Shown here: positions 53,057 to 64,000 of the stretch, one piece after another
How positions within the stretch are numbered: the first letter of the stretch is position 1
Layout: each line of letters opens with the position of its first letter
DNA from: Sinorhizobium terangae
Lineage (GTDB): Bacteria; Pseudomonadota; Alphaproteobacteria; Rhizobiales; Rhizobiaceae
Direction of reading: 5' to 3'
NCBI RefSeq assembly: GCF_009601505.1
Contig: NZ_WITC01000108.1
Span: 1-64,000, forward strand
DNA length: 64,000 nt
Position numbers and translations under genes: made by a program
The notes under the pieces: generated by a model
The model's input: the letters and a program-made list of their open reading frames with translations, nothing else
Database searches by the model: none
Told to the model about the DNA's origin: nothing

Positions 53057-54727
53057 ATGGCGACCACAGAAACCATTGTCCCGGCTCCTGAAGAAAGGTG
53101 CGACCGCCACACCAAGGATACGCGACCGGTCATCGACGCCCGCAAGGTGGCGGTCACTTTCAAGGTCGAGCATGGCACCGTCGAGGCGGTGAAGGATGTC
53201 TCCTTCCAGCTCTATCGCGGCGAGACGGTGGCGATTGTCGGCGAGTCCGGCTCCGGAAAGTCGGTGACGGCACGGACTGTCATGGGGCTTTTGTCCAAGC
53301 GTGCGACGATCGCTCCGCAGGCGCGCATAGAATATGACGGCCGCGACGTCCTGAAGTTTTCGAAGAAACAGCGCCGGGCGCTGCGCGGCGATCGGATCTC
53401 GATGATCTTCCAGGAGCCGATGAGCTCACTCAATCCCGTCTACACGATCGGGAGCCAGATTATCGAGGCGATCCGCGCCCATCGGCGGATGAGCCGTCGC
53501 GCGGCGAACGAGCGGGCACTGGAGCTTCTGCGCCATGTGCAGATACCGGATCCGGAGGCGCGGCTGAACCAATATCCGCATCAGCTTTCCGGCGGCCAGC
53601 GTCAGCGGGTGATGATCGCCATGGCGCTCGCCAACGACCCGGACGTGCTGATCGCCGACGAGCCGACGACCGCGCTCGACGTTACCGTGCAGGCGCAGAT
53701 TTTGAATCTGATCCGCAAGCTGCAAAAGGAACTCGGCATGGCCGTGATCCTGATCACCCATGACCTGACCGTCGTCCGGCAGTTCTCGGACTATGTCTAC
53801 GTGATGCAGTACGGCGAGGTGAAGGAGCACAACACCACTGCCGCCCTCTTTGCCAACCCGCTTCACGCCTACACCCGCCGGCTGCTCGCGTCCGAACCCT
53901 CGGGCGCGGCCAATCCGCTGCCGGACAATGCGCCGATCATGCTCGACGGCCGGGATGTCAGGGTTTCCTTCATGCTGAAGAAGGGCGGTTTCTTCAAGCC
54001 GGAGCTGAAGGAGCTCGTCGCGGTCGACAGTCTGAACCTTCACCTGCGACGGCACGAAACACTCGGTCTCGTCGGCGAGTCCGGCTCGGGCAAGACTACT
54101 TTCGGCCAGGCGCTGATCCGGCTTATCAACACCGACAGCGGCGAGATCTACTTCGACGGGCAGCCGATCCACGGCAAGGACCGCAAGGCGATGCGGCCAT
54201 TGCGCTCGCGGATCCAGATCGTCTTCCAAGATCCGTTCGCTTCGCTCAATCCGCGCATGTCGGTCGGGCAGATCATCGAGGAAGGCCTGATCGTCAACGG
54301 CATCGGAGAGAATCGCCAGGACCGGCTGGCGCGTGTCCAGGACGCACTCGTCAGCGCCGGCATGCCGGCCAACATCCTGTCGCGCTTCCCGCACGAGTTT
54401 TCCGGCGGCCAGCGCCAGCGCATCGCCATTGCGCGGGCGATCGCGCTGGAGCCGGAGTTCATCCTGCTCGACGAGCCGACCTCGGCGCTCGACCTTTCGG
54501 TACAGGCCCAGATCATCGATTTGTTGCGCAAGCTGCAGGACGAGCGGGGCCTGAGTTATCTTTTCATCTCCCACGACCTCAAGGTCGTGCGTGCGCTCTG
54601 CCACCGCGTGGTGGTGATGCAGCACGGCAAGATCGTCGAAGAGGGACCGGTGAGCGAAATTCTTTCCAATCCCAAGACCGCCTACACCGAACGGCTCGTC
54701 AGGGCCGCCTTCGATGTAGCCGCATGA
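53057..54727 (+). CDS. agpD: Alpha-galactoside ABC ATPase, double Dpp/Opp type
   Basis: A 556-residue fusion of DppD- and DppF-type ATPases. Domain 1 has Walker A GESGSGKS near residue 60, [15 protein letters not shown] and [12 protein letters not shown]; domain 2 has Walker [10 protein letters not shown] near residue 345, [15 protein letters not shown] and [11 protein letters not shown]. Both cassettes look competent. The agaL2 frame overlaps its end by four bases if the earlier ATG is used. Confidence 0.9.
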   Translation: MATTETIVPAPEERCDRHTKDTRPVIDARKVAVTFKVEHGTVEAVKDVSFQLYRGETVAIVGESGSGKSVTARTVMGLLSKRATIAPQARIEYDGRDVLKFSKKQRRALRGDRISMIFQEPMSSLNPVYTIGSQIIEAIRAHRRMSRRAANERALELLRHVQIPDPEARLNQYPHQLSGGQRQRVMIAMALANDPDVLIADEPTTALDVTVQAQILNLIRKLQKELGMAVILITHDLTVVRQFSDYVYVMQYGEVKEHNTTAALFANPLHAYTRRLLASEPSGAANPLPDNAPIMLDGRDVRVSFMLKKGGFFKPELKELVAVDSLNLHLRRHETLGLVGESGSGKTTFGQALIRLINTDSGEIYFDGQPIHGKDRKAMRPLRSRIQIVFQDPFASLNPRMSVGQIIEEGLIVNGIGENRQDRLARVQDALVSAGMPANILSRFPHEFSGGQRQRIAIARAIALEPEFILLDEPTSALDLSVQAQIIDLLRKLQDERGLSYLFISHDLKVVRALCHRVVVMQHGKIVEEGPVSEILSNPKTAYTERLVRAAFDVAA

Positions 54728-54747
54728 CCTTCAAACAGAGGTATCAA

Positions 54748-56121
54748 ATGACCAGGCAACCCAAGATCACCTTCATCGGCGCCGGCTCCACCGTCTTCAT
54801 GAAGAACATCATCGGCGACGTCTTGCAGCGCCCGTCGCTTTCCGCCGCCACCATCGCGCTGATGGACGTCAACCCCGAACGTCTCGCCGAAAGCGAGATC
54901 GTCGCCGGCAAGCTCGTGCGCACGCTCGGCGTGAAGGCAAAGATCGAGACCCATTCGAACCAGTTGAAGGCGCTCGAAGGGGCCGATTTCGTTGTCGTCG
55001 CCTTCCAGATCGGCGGTTACGAGCCCTGCACCGTAACGGATTTCGAAGTGCCGAAGAAATACGGTCTGCGCCAGACAATCGCCGACACGCTCGGCGTCGG
55101 CGGCATCATGCGGGGCCTACGCACCGTGCCGCATCTCTGGAAGATCTGCGAGGATATGCTTGAGGTCTGCCCCAAGGCGATCCTGCTGCAATATGTAAAC
55201 CCGATGGCGATCAACACCTGGGCGATTGCTGAGAAATACCCGACGATCCGGCAGGTCGGCCTCTGCCATTCGGTGCAGGGCACGGCCTTCGAGCTTGCCC
55301 GCGATCTCGACATTCCGGTCGAGGAAATCCGTTATCGCGCGGCGGGTATCAACCACATGGCCTTTTATTTGAAGTTCGAGCACCGCCAGAAGGACGGCAG
55401 CTATCGCGATCTCTACCCGGATTTGATCCGCGGCTATCGCGAAGGGCGGTTCCCGAAGCCCAGCCACTGGAACCCGCGCTGCCAGAACAAGGTGCGCTAC
55501 GAGATGCTGACGCGGCTTGGCTATTTCGTTACCGAGAGTTCGGAGCATTTCGCCGAGTACACGCCCTATTTCATCAAGGACGGCCGCCCGGACCTCATTG
55601 AGAAATTCGGTATCCCGCTCGACGAATATCCGAAGCGCTGCATCGAGCAGATCGAGCGCTGGAAGGGTCAGGCGGCGGCCTACAAGGAGGCCGAGACGAT
55701 TGAGGTCGCGGAGAGCCACGAATATGCCTCATCGATCATGAACTCGGTCTGGACGGGCGAGCCTTCGGTCATCTACGGCAACCTCAGGAACAAGGGCTGC
55801 ATCACGTCGCTGCCGGAGAACTGCGCTGCGGAAGTGCCGTGCCTGGTCGATGCGTCCGGCATCCAGCCGACCTATATCGGTGCGCTGCCGCCGCAGCTCA
55901 CCGCGCTGATCCGCACCAACATCAACGTCCAGGAACTGACGGTTCAGGCGCTCGTCACCGAGAACCGTGAGCACCTCTATCACGCGGCGATGATGGACCC
56001 GCATACGGCGGCCGAGCTTGACCTCGACCAGATCTGGTCGCTCGTGGACGATCTGCTTGCGGCGCATCGCGACTGGATCCCCGAATGGGCACGCGTTTCG
56101 AAGAAGGTTCAGGCCGCCTGA
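54748..56121 (+). CDS. agaL2: Alpha-galactosidase, glycoside hydrolase family 4
   Basis: A 457-residue GH4 enzyme. NAD motif TFIGAGSTVFMKNII (near residue 8), metal/catalytic stretches GLCHSVQGTAFE near residue 170 and RAAGINHMAFYLKF near residue 200. The ATG at 54748 follows AGAGG by six bases; an ATG at 54724 overlaps the agpD stop (ATGA) and is possible. It differs from agaL1 in length and in the catalytic region (HS instead of HG), so the two may prefer different alpha-galactosides. Confidence 0.9.
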   Translation: MTRQPKITFIGAGSTVFMKNIIGDVLQRPSLSAATIALMDVNPERLAESEIVAGKLVRTLGVKAKIETHSNQLKALEGADFVVVAFQIGGYEPCTVTDFEVPKKYGLRQTIADTLGVGGIMRGLRTVPHLWKICEDMLEVCPKAILLQYVNPMAINTWAIAEKYPTIRQVGLCHSVQGTAFELARDLDIPVEEIRYRAAGINHMAFYLKFEHRQKDGSYRDLYPDLIRGYREGRFPKPSHWNPRCQNKVRYEMLTRLGYFVTESSEHFAEYTPYFIKDGRPDLIEKFGIPLDEYPKRCIEQIERWKGQAAAYKEAETIEVAESHEYASSIMNSVWTGEPSVIYGNLRNKGCITSLPENCAAEVPCLVDASGIQPTYIGALPPQLTALIRTNINVQELTVQALVTENREHLYHAAMMDPHTAAELDLDQIWSLVDDLLAAHRDWIPEWARVSKKVQAA

Positions 56122-56145
56122 CTTTTCTCCCGGTCAGACGGCAAG

Positions 56146-56175
56146 AAAGCCCCGGGACAGTCGTTCCGGGGCTTT
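56146..56175 (+). terminator. Rho-independent terminator after agaL2
   Basis: AAAGCCCCGG (56146-56155) and CCGGGGCTTT (56166-56175) form a ten-base stem with a ten-base loop followed by T residues, 25 bases after the agaL2 stop. It closes the agp/aga operon. Confidence 0.8.
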
Positions 56176-56356
56176 TCCACAACCGACCCCTTAAAAATCA
56201 CGCCGCGGTGCGCCACATTACCCCAATGTATATCCTGCATGTCTGCTCGAATCAGTGTCGGTTGCAGTAGGAACGTGCAGCGATTCGAAGTGCCGCAGCG
56301 ACCTGTTTGGATCCGAGAAGATACAACGGCGCTGTCGGCGATGACGGAGTGTCGCA

Positions 56357-57613
56357 ATGCAGTCGCTATTGAATCCGGATCTTGCCGAGGCGCGCCAGGA
56401 CGACGGAAACCGGCCGATCCAAGGGCGGAAAATCGTCGACTGGTTGATCAACGAGACGCGCGGCGAGCGTTTCATCGATAACATCTTCGTGGAAATGTGC
56501 GAACGGCTGGTGACGGCCGGCGTCCCGGTCGCGCGGGCGACGCTTCATTTCAGGATCCACCATCCGCAATGGATCGGTGCGCGCATCCTCTGGCGGAAGG
56601 GGCTGTCGGAGGCGGAGCTCCAGACCTATGAATACGGCATCGAGGACACGGAGCAATATCTGAACAGTCCGTTGCACGAGTTCAATAACGGCGCGTCGGA
56701 GGTGCGGGCGCACCTTGATGACCCCGCGGCCGGCGGCCCGCAATACCCCCTTTACGATGAGCTGCGCGCCAGCGGTCTCACCGACTATTTCATCTGGCCG
56801 CTCGAGCATACGCTCGGCAAGCGGCATGCGGTGACCTTCGCTAGCGACAGGCCGGGCGGCTTCAGCGACGACGACATGGCGGTCTTCGCCGATCTCCTGC
56901 CAGTGCTGGCGCTTGTCAGCGAGATCAGGTTGAAGAACCGCTTTGCCCGGACGCTGCTGGAAACCTATGTCGGACCGCATGCGAGCGAACAGATCCTGGC
57001 CGGCGCGACGACGCGCGGCAGCGGCGTGACAGTCGGCGCCGCGATCCTGATCTGCGATCTTCGCGACTTCACGAAACTGTCCGATCTTTGGCCGCGCGAC
57101 GACGTGATCGAGCTGCTGAACGGCTATTTCGATGCGATGTGCGAGCCGATCGAGCGGCATGGCGGCGAGATACTCAAGTTCATGGGCGATGGCCTGCTGG
57201 CGATTTTCCCGCTGAGCGATCCGATGGCCTGCAGCAATCTTCTCAGCGCGATCAGCGAAGCGCAGGCGGCGCTTGCCAAGTTGAACGAAGAGAACCTGAA
57301 AAAGGGCCATGAACCGCTCGGCTACGGCATCGGCGTCCATGTCGGCGACGTGATGTACGGCAACATCGGCTCAAGCAAACGCCTCGACTTCACGGTGATC
57401 GGGCCGGCCGTGAACATCGCGTCCCGCCTCGAAAACCTGACAAAGGTGATCAAGCGGCCCATTCTGCTCTCCAGGGCCTTCGTCGAGATGGCGAAATGCC
57501 AGGGCGAGTTGGCAAATCTCGGCTCCTATCCGGTAAGGGGGCTCGACGAACCTATCGACGTCTTTGCTTTCTCCGGCAATTCCGCGTCGGCGGAGTCGGC
57601 TGCAAGATCTTAA
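56357..57613 (+). CDS. Class III adenylate/guanylate cyclase
   Basis: A 418-residue protein. Residues 1-210 are a non-catalytic region seen in rhizobial cyclases. The catalytic domain (about 225-400) has ILICDLRDFTKLSDL with the two metal-binding aspartates, GGEILKFMGDGLLAIFP, and DFTVIGPAVNIASRLENLTK with the transition-state Asn and Arg. The cAMP/cGMP product cannot be settled by eye. No membrane segment is seen. It is a single gene after the agp terminator; S. meliloti has many similar cyclases. Confidence 0.85.
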   Translation: MQSLLNPDLAEARQDDGNRPIQGRKIVDWLINETRGERFIDNIFVEMCERLVTAGVPVARATLHFRIHHPQWIGARILWRKGLSEAELQTYEYGIEDTEQYLNSPLHEFNNGASEVRAHLDDPAAGGPQYPLYDELRASGLTDYFIWPLEHTLGKRHAVTFASDRPGGFSDDDMAVFADLLPVLALVSEIRLKNRFARTLLETYVGPHASEQILAGATTRGSGVTVGAAILICDLRDFTKLSDLWPRDDVIELLNGYFDAMCEPIERHGGEILKFMGDGLLAIFPLSDPMACSNLLSAISEAQAALAKLNEENLKKGHEPLGYGIGVHVGDVMYGNIGSSKRLDFTVIGPAVNIASRLENLTKVIKRPILLSRAFVEMAKCQGELANLGSYPVRGLDEPIDVFAFSGNSASAESAARS

Positions 57614-57987
57614 ATTCGGCAGCACCGCGTCTGCGGCCCGGAAGAGGTTCTTCAGCCCAAGGACTTGGGCTGGCTGGATTCCCGTGACAAGAAGCTTTGC
57701 CGTGACCGCGACCGACGAGTCGCGGACCGAAGCTGCAGGCTGACGGTCGCCTTACCGAAGACGCAAGCGAAGGCAACGTGCCGGCCTGCCGGAACTTATG
57801 CGTTCCTCATGTCTTTGAGGTGAGTGAGGTATCGATTTGCCATGCGACTTCGGGTCACGGTGGCGCGGAACGGGATACCGTTTTTGGCGGGCGTTGCCTT
57901 CAGAATTCCACAGTTGTCGCGCCAAGCGGGCCCGGCCTGGAGATCAGTATCGGCGGCGTGACCGCCGCTTGCAGTGAGTAAGAGACG
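57614..57987. other. Intergenic region after the cyclase gene
   Basis: About 370 bases without a supported gene. CAGCCCAA (57653-57660) and TTGGGCTG (57665-57672) form a short perfect hairpin that may end the cyclase transcript; no T-run follows. A minus-strand frame at 57796-58095 overlaps the next gene antisense and matches nothing I know. Confidence 0.5.
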
Positions 57988-58296
57988 ATGAAGATCAAGA
58001 ACGGCTTCAGGATTACCTGGAAGACCAGCCGGAATCTGCCAGTTGAGTATTTCATCCTGGCGAACGTGCAATTCGAAGGAAGCGTAATCGGACATCTCGC
58101 CGGTCGTCCGATCCGCGAGATCGTCATCGACGACAACGGTCTTCAGTATCGGTTCGTCGGTGTCGCGCCGCGCGACGAGAGCGGCCGGTTCGATGTCCAG
58201 TCGCTCCGGACCGGGGAATGGATCGTCCAGCCCGGGCTCGTATACGCCCAGGATCCGACGCTCGCCTCCAACCGGCGCGCAGATCGCGCGGCGTGA
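57988..58296 (+). CDS. Small hypothetical protein
   Basis: A 102-residue protein without a recognised family. It is mostly beta-strand in character (MKIKNGFRITWKTSRNLPVE, then IDDNGLQYRFVGVAPRDESG and GEWIVQPGLVYA). No signal peptide or membrane segment. The ribosome site (AAGAGA) is weak. It is convergent with the thi operon end, and the antisense frame is less plausible. Confidence 0.45.
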   Translation: MKIKNGFRITWKTSRNLPVEYFILANVQFEGSVIGHLAGRPIREIVIDDNGLQYRFVGVAPRDESGRFDVQSLRTGEWIVQPGLVYAQDPTLASNRRADRAA

Positions 58297-58335
58297 CGTC
58301 CGTCATCCAGCCGCGCATCTTCGCAAGCGTGTGGT

Positions 58336-58941
58336 TCAGCGCCAGCGCGCGGTCCTTTCGATCCATTCCCGCGTCCGCCCTTCCGGATCGGCATTCAGCG
58401 TGATGTCGGTGACCACGGCCGCACTGTCTGCGCCGTGGGTGAAGACGCCTTCGAGCCGGTCGGTGTTCAATCCGCCGATCGCGACCAGCGGCAGCGGTCG
58501 CACGCGCTCGCGCCAGGCGGAAATGCGGGCAAGCCCCTGCGGCTCCCATTTCATCTTCTTGAGGATCGTCGGGTAGATCGGTCCAAGCGCCACGTAGTCC
58601 GGCTTGGCGGCGAGTGCCGTTTCGAGCTCCGTTCCGTCATGGGTGCTGAGGCCGAGCTTCAGTCCAGCGGAACGGATCGCCGCGACGTCGGCCTCGGCGA
58701 GGTCCTCCTGGCCGAGGTGGACGAAGTCGCAGCCTTCCTCGATTGCGATCTGCCAGTAGTCGTTGACGATCAATTGGCAGCCATGGAGGGCACAGACCGC
58801 CTTCGCGGCGCGGATTTGGCCCCGGATGTCTTCATCGCTCCGGTCCTTGATCCGAAGCTGCACCAGTTTCACGCCGAGCGGCACAAGGCGCTCGATCCAG
58901 TCTGCGCTGTCGACGATGAGATAGAACGGGTCGAGCTTCAC
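58336..58941 (-). CDS. thiE: Thiamine phosphate synthase
   Basis: A 201-residue TIM-barrel enzyme that joins hydroxymethylpyrimidine diphosphate with thiazole phosphate to give thiamine phosphate. Motifs include [20 protein letters not shown] near residue 28, the pyrimidine-site [22 protein letters not shown] near residue 60, and the phosphate site [12 protein letters not shown] near residue 173. It is the last gene of thiCOSGE. Its start overlaps the thiG stop by four bases. Confidence 0.88.
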   Translation of the reverse strand: MKLDPFYLIVDSADWIERLVPLGVKLVQLRIKDRSDEDIRGQIRAAKAVCALHGCQLIVNDYWQIAIEEGCDFVHLGQEDLAEADVAAIRSAGLKLGLSTHDGTELETALAAKPDYVALGPIYPTILKKMKWEPQGLARISAWRERVRPLPLVAIGGLNTDRLEGVFTHGADSAAVVTDITLNADPEGRTREWIERTARWR

Positions 58942-59711
58942 GAGAAGACTGCCTTTCCGATGACGGGGGTCGAGGGGACGGCCATGTCGCGCGGTTCGAG
59001 CATGCCCGCTTCGAAAGCGGCATGCCCTGCGTCGATCGCCTTGGCAAAAGCCGCGGCCATCAGCGCCGGATTGCCGGCGCCGGCAACTGCGGTGTTGAGC
59101 AGCACCGCGTCATAGCCGAGCTCCATCACGGTCGTCGCATGCGAGGGCCGGCCGATGCCGGCGTCGACGATCAGCGGCATATCGGGAAAATGCGCGCGCA
59201 TGGTTCGAAGCGCCGCGATGTTCTGCGGTCCCATGGCGCTGCCGATCGGCGCGCACCAGGGCATTAGCACCTTGCAGCCCGCCTCGACCAGCCGTTCGGC
59301 AACCACGAGATCATCGGTTGTATAGGGGAAGACGTCGAACCCTTCGCCGGCAAGGATGCGCGCCGCCTCGACGAGCCCGAACACGTCCGGCTGAAGCGTA
59401 TCGTGATGGCCGATGACCTCGAGCTTGATCCAGTTCGTCGAAAAGACCTCGCGCGCCATCTTCGCCGTCAGCACCGCTTCCGACACTGTGTGGCAGCCGG
59501 CGGTGTTCGGCAGGACGCGCACGCCGAGTTCGCGGATGAGTTCGAAGAAGGCGCCGCCCTGTCGGCCGCCGGCCGTTTCACGGCGGAGCGATACCGTGAC
59601 GACCTCGGTGCCCGCCTGCCGAACGGCATCGGCGAGGATGGCGGGGGAGGGGTATCGCGCCGTTCCAAGCAGCATGCGCGAGCCGAGCTCCTGTCCGTAT
59701 AATGTCAGCAT
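58938..59711 (-). CDS. thiG: Thiazole synthase
   Basis: A 257-residue enzyme that builds the thiazole ring from deoxyxylulose phosphate, dehydroglycine and ThiS thiocarboxylate. The Schiff-base Lys lies in [18 protein letters not shown] near residue 95. [17 protein letters not shown] near residue 148 and [20 protein letters not shown] near residue 182 are conserved. It overlaps thiE and follows thiS by two bases, so the three are tightly coupled. Length is typical. Confidence 0.92.
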   Translation of the reverse strand: MLTLYGQELGSRMLLGTARYPSPAILADAVRQAGTEVVTVSLRRETAGGRQGGAFFELIRELGVRVLPNTAGCHTVSEAVLTAKMAREVFSTNWIKLEVIGHHDTLQPDVFGLVEAARILAGEGFDVFPYTTDDLVVAERLVEAGCKVLMPWCAPIGSAMGPQNIAALRTMRAHFPDMPLIVDAGIGRPSHATTVMELGYDAVLLNTAVAGAGNPALMAAAFAKAIDAGHAAFEAGMLEPRDMAVPSTPVIGKAVFS

Positions 59712-59713
59712 CT

Positions 59714-59910
59714 TCAGCCTCCCTTCATCGGCGAAAGAATTTCGATCCGGTCGCGATCATTGAGCCGGCGGTTTGCCCGATCGGTTCGGTGAACCAATTC
59801 GCCATTGACGGCGGTTGCGAGCCAGTGCCCTTCGAAATCGAGCTGAGCCAGGAGCTCGGAAAGCGTGGCGGCGGAGACGTCCTGTTCTTCGCCATTGACG
59901 ATCAGCCTCA

Positions 59911-59911
<1 letters not shown>
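59714..59911 (-). CDS. thiS: Sulfur carrier protein ThiS
   Basis: A 65-residue ubiquitin-like carrier ending in the essential Gly-Gly (ILSPMKGG), which is adenylated and thiocarboxylated before donating sulfur to ThiG. It starts with [12 protein letters not shown], the family's beginning. The ATG overlaps the thiO stop by one base (TAATG). No thiF gene lies in this window, so the activating enzyme must be encoded elsewhere. Confidence 0.9.
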
Positions 59912-62798
<2,887 letters not shown>

Positions 62799-62837
62799 TC
62801 ACGGGAACACGGAATCCTGGCCTTCGCACGTCCGCAC

Positions 62838-62926
62838 CGTCCCTACGCCAGTATGAACTGGATCAGGTTCAACGGGTCACTGCGCACTTTAGCAGTATCT
62901 CAGCCCCTTGCCGGGACCCCCCTGGT
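62838..62926 (-). ncRNA. TPP riboswitch (THI element)
   Basis: Read leftward, the conserved thi-box parts appear in order: CAGGGGGGTCCCGG, then GGGGCTGAGATACTGC, then GTGACCCGTTGAACCTGATC and CTGGCGTAGGGA. CTGAGA binds the pyrimidine of thiamine diphosphate and ACCCGTTGAACCTGATC is the diphosphate-side core. The element lies upstream of thiC and lowers thiCOSGE expression when thiamine diphosphate is plentiful. Ribosome-site masking at 62731-62752 suggests translational control. Confidence 0.93.
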
Positions 62927-63075
62927 GAATGGATGCAAATAGTCACCGATATCGCCGCTGCGTCAACCCTGTTTTTTCGACGTCCGGTCGCGTGCAGCCC
63001 GATCGGAGTTGCCGCCCTTGGGAAGCGGGAGGCCTGACCCTATGTAAGAAGGATCAAATCCGGAGGCGTTCGCTG

Positions 63076-63459
63076 ATGTTAGACAAGCCGATCAAAATTC
63101 CCGGGCCCGATCATCCGATCACCATCGACCACAATCCGGCGCGCGTTGTCGTCAAGCTCGACGGCCGCGTTGTTGCCGATACGCGCGATGCACTGACCCT
63201 GCGCGAGGCGTCCTATCCGCCAGTGCAGTATATTCCCCGCGAGGACGTCGACATGTCGCTGCTTGCACGCACCGAGCACTCGACACATTGCCCCTACAAG
63301 GGCGATGCTTCCTATTACAGCATCACACCAGGCGGCGACCGCTCGAAGAACGCCATCTGGACCTATGAAGACCCGCATGCGGCGGTGCGCGAAATCAAGG
63401 ACCACATGGCCTTCTATCCGGATCGGGTGGATTCCATCGAGGAAATGCAGGCGTCTTAG
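63076..63459 (+). CDS. DUF427 domain protein
   Basis: A 127-residue protein with the DUF427 pattern: VVVKLDGRVVADTRDALTLR near residue 23, YIPREDVDMSLL near residue 52, then STHCPYKGDASYYSI, a Cys-Pro-Tyr-Lys-Gly motif found throughout the family. It ends DRVDSIEEMQAS. DUF427 proteins are small beta-barrel folds of unknown role. CGGAGG lies ten bases before the ATG. It is convergent with the AraC regulator at the window edge. Confidence 0.8.
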   Translation: MLDKPIKIPGPDHPITIDHNPARVVVKLDGRVVADTRDALTLREASYPPVQYIPREDVDMSLLARTEHSTHCPYKGDASYYSITPGGDRSKNAIWTYEDPHAAVREIKDHMAFYPDRVDSIEEMQAS

Positions 63460-63499
63460 GCGGCCTGTTCAACCGCCCCCGACGAGACAGCGCGCACCG

Positions 63500-64000
63500 T
63501 CACACGCCAAGCTTTTGCCGCTCGGCCATGCGCCAGGCCCGCGGTGTGGTCCCGACGTGACGGACGAAGAAGCGTGAGAAATAGGCCGCGTCTGAAAAGC
63601 CGAGGCGGAAGCTTATTTCCTGGACGCTCGCACGCGTGAAGACGAGCTCGCGCCGCGCCGCGTTCAAGAGCCTTTCGGCGATGACCTCGTGCACGCTCTG
63701 CCCCGTCATCGACCGGACCACGCGGTTCAAATGTGTCTGCGACAGCCCGAGTTCGCGCGCGTAGAACGCCGCCGGTCGGTGCGCAAGAACGTGCTGTCGG
63801 AGTAGCGCGTCGAACCGCTCCATCCGGCGCTCGTTTTCGCTTTCCGCGGCAGCCGCGTCGATACGCGGCGCTTCGGCGAGCCGCGCCGTCAGCGCCAGTA
63901 CCGTCGAGAGATAAGCGTCGAGCAGGCCGGTGCGGTGATTGCCCCGCGCTGCCCATTCCTCCGCCAGGCGCTGCAAGGTCTCGGCGACGTAGCGGCCGTC
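63500..64000 (-). CDS. AraC-family regulator, cut by window end
   Basis: The last roughly 167 residues of an AraC-type regulator. The two helix-turn-helix motifs read AAFYARELGLSQTHLNRVVR and VQEISFRLGFSDAAYFSRFF, and the end is RHVGTTPRAWRMAERQKLGV. The frame is open to the window edge, so the N-terminal effector domain lies outside; a TTG at 63976 should not be taken as the start. The HLNR and TPRAWR pattern is like PobR-type activators of aromatic breakdown, but this is only a resemblance. Confidence 0.75.
   Translation of the reverse strand, partial: DGRYVAETLQRLAEEWAARGNHRTGLLDAYLSTVLALTARLAEAPRIDAAAAESENERRMERFDALLRQHVLAHRPAAFYARELGLSQTHLNRVVRSMTGQSVHEVIAERLLNAARRELVFTRASVQEISFRLGFSDAAYFSRFFVRHVGTTPRAWRMAERQKLGV

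Noticed and set aside
57796-58095. A 99-codon minus-strand frame opposite the small gene at 57988
   Set aside because: No recognisable domain. The plus-strand frame has a more protein-like composition, though neither is certain.
63976-63976. TTG as the true start of the AraC regulator
   Set aside because: The frame stays open to the window edge and the family is about 290 residues, so the gene is simply truncated.

Overview
The window reads as a large replicon of a rhizobial alphaproteobacterium, most likely Sinorhizobium/Ensifer. Supporting signs are high GC, dense ABC-type sugar transport operons each with its own LacI or AraC regulator, a lac-type operon lying next to an alpha-galactoside (agp/aga) operon as I recall from the S. 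meliloti megaplasmid pSymB, a thiCOSGE operon, and several palindromic intergenic repeats of the rhizobial type. I see no replication genes, tRNAs, rRNAs, CRISPR arrays or intact insertion sequences. The species and replicon are inferences.

Layout. 0.3-9.4 kb: a lone family 2 glycosyltransferase, then a sugar uptake operon (binding protein, ATPase, two permeases, LacI regulator) followed by a Gfo/Idh/MocA dehydrogenase and a short-chain dehydrogenase. 9.5-15.1 kb: small accessory genes (P-loop kinase, DUF1127, winged-helix/TPR regulator, GFA, VOC, DUF2934, a VapBC pair) mixed with repeats and a CoA-transferase remnant. 15-23 kb: a sulfur-flavoured block (5-formyl-THF cyclo-ligase, MetB-like lyase, 1-Cys peroxiredoxin with divergent LysR regulator, CysJ and CysI). 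23-26 kb: an HPP-CBS membrane protein and a scrambled region with aldehyde dehydrogenase and Ldh2 dehydrogenase fragments in opposite orientations.

25.9-35.5 kb: a divergent catabolic locus. LacI regulator, racemase-like protein and aldo/keto reductase run leftward. Permease, binding protein, ATPase, second permease, DhaK and DhaL run rightward. Three near-identical palindromes lie between the two arms. The substrate is unknown; a ketose or ketose-forming polyol phosphorylated by the DhaK/DhaL pair fits.

35.5-43.9 kb: lacR, a second VapBC pair, then lacE-F-G-Z-K (beta-galactoside uptake and hydrolysis), all leftward. An identical 14-base palindrome lies upstream of both lacR and lacE. 44.1-45.6 kb: a FAD oxidoreductase-Rieske fusion. 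45.8-56.1 kb: agpT (AraC) divergent from agaL1-agpA-B-C-D-agaL2 (alpha-galactoside uptake and two family 4 glycosidases), closed by a clear terminator.

56.3-64 kb: a class III nucleotide cyclase, a small unknown gene, the thiCOSGE thiamine operon led by a TPP riboswitch, a DUF427 protein and a truncated AraC regulator at the window edge. Most of the window is ordinary rhizobial metabolism. The least explained parts are the DhaK/DhaL transport locus, the rearranged dehydrogenase region, and the DUF1127/TPR-regulator pair whose small gene has its ribosome binding site inside a hairpin.
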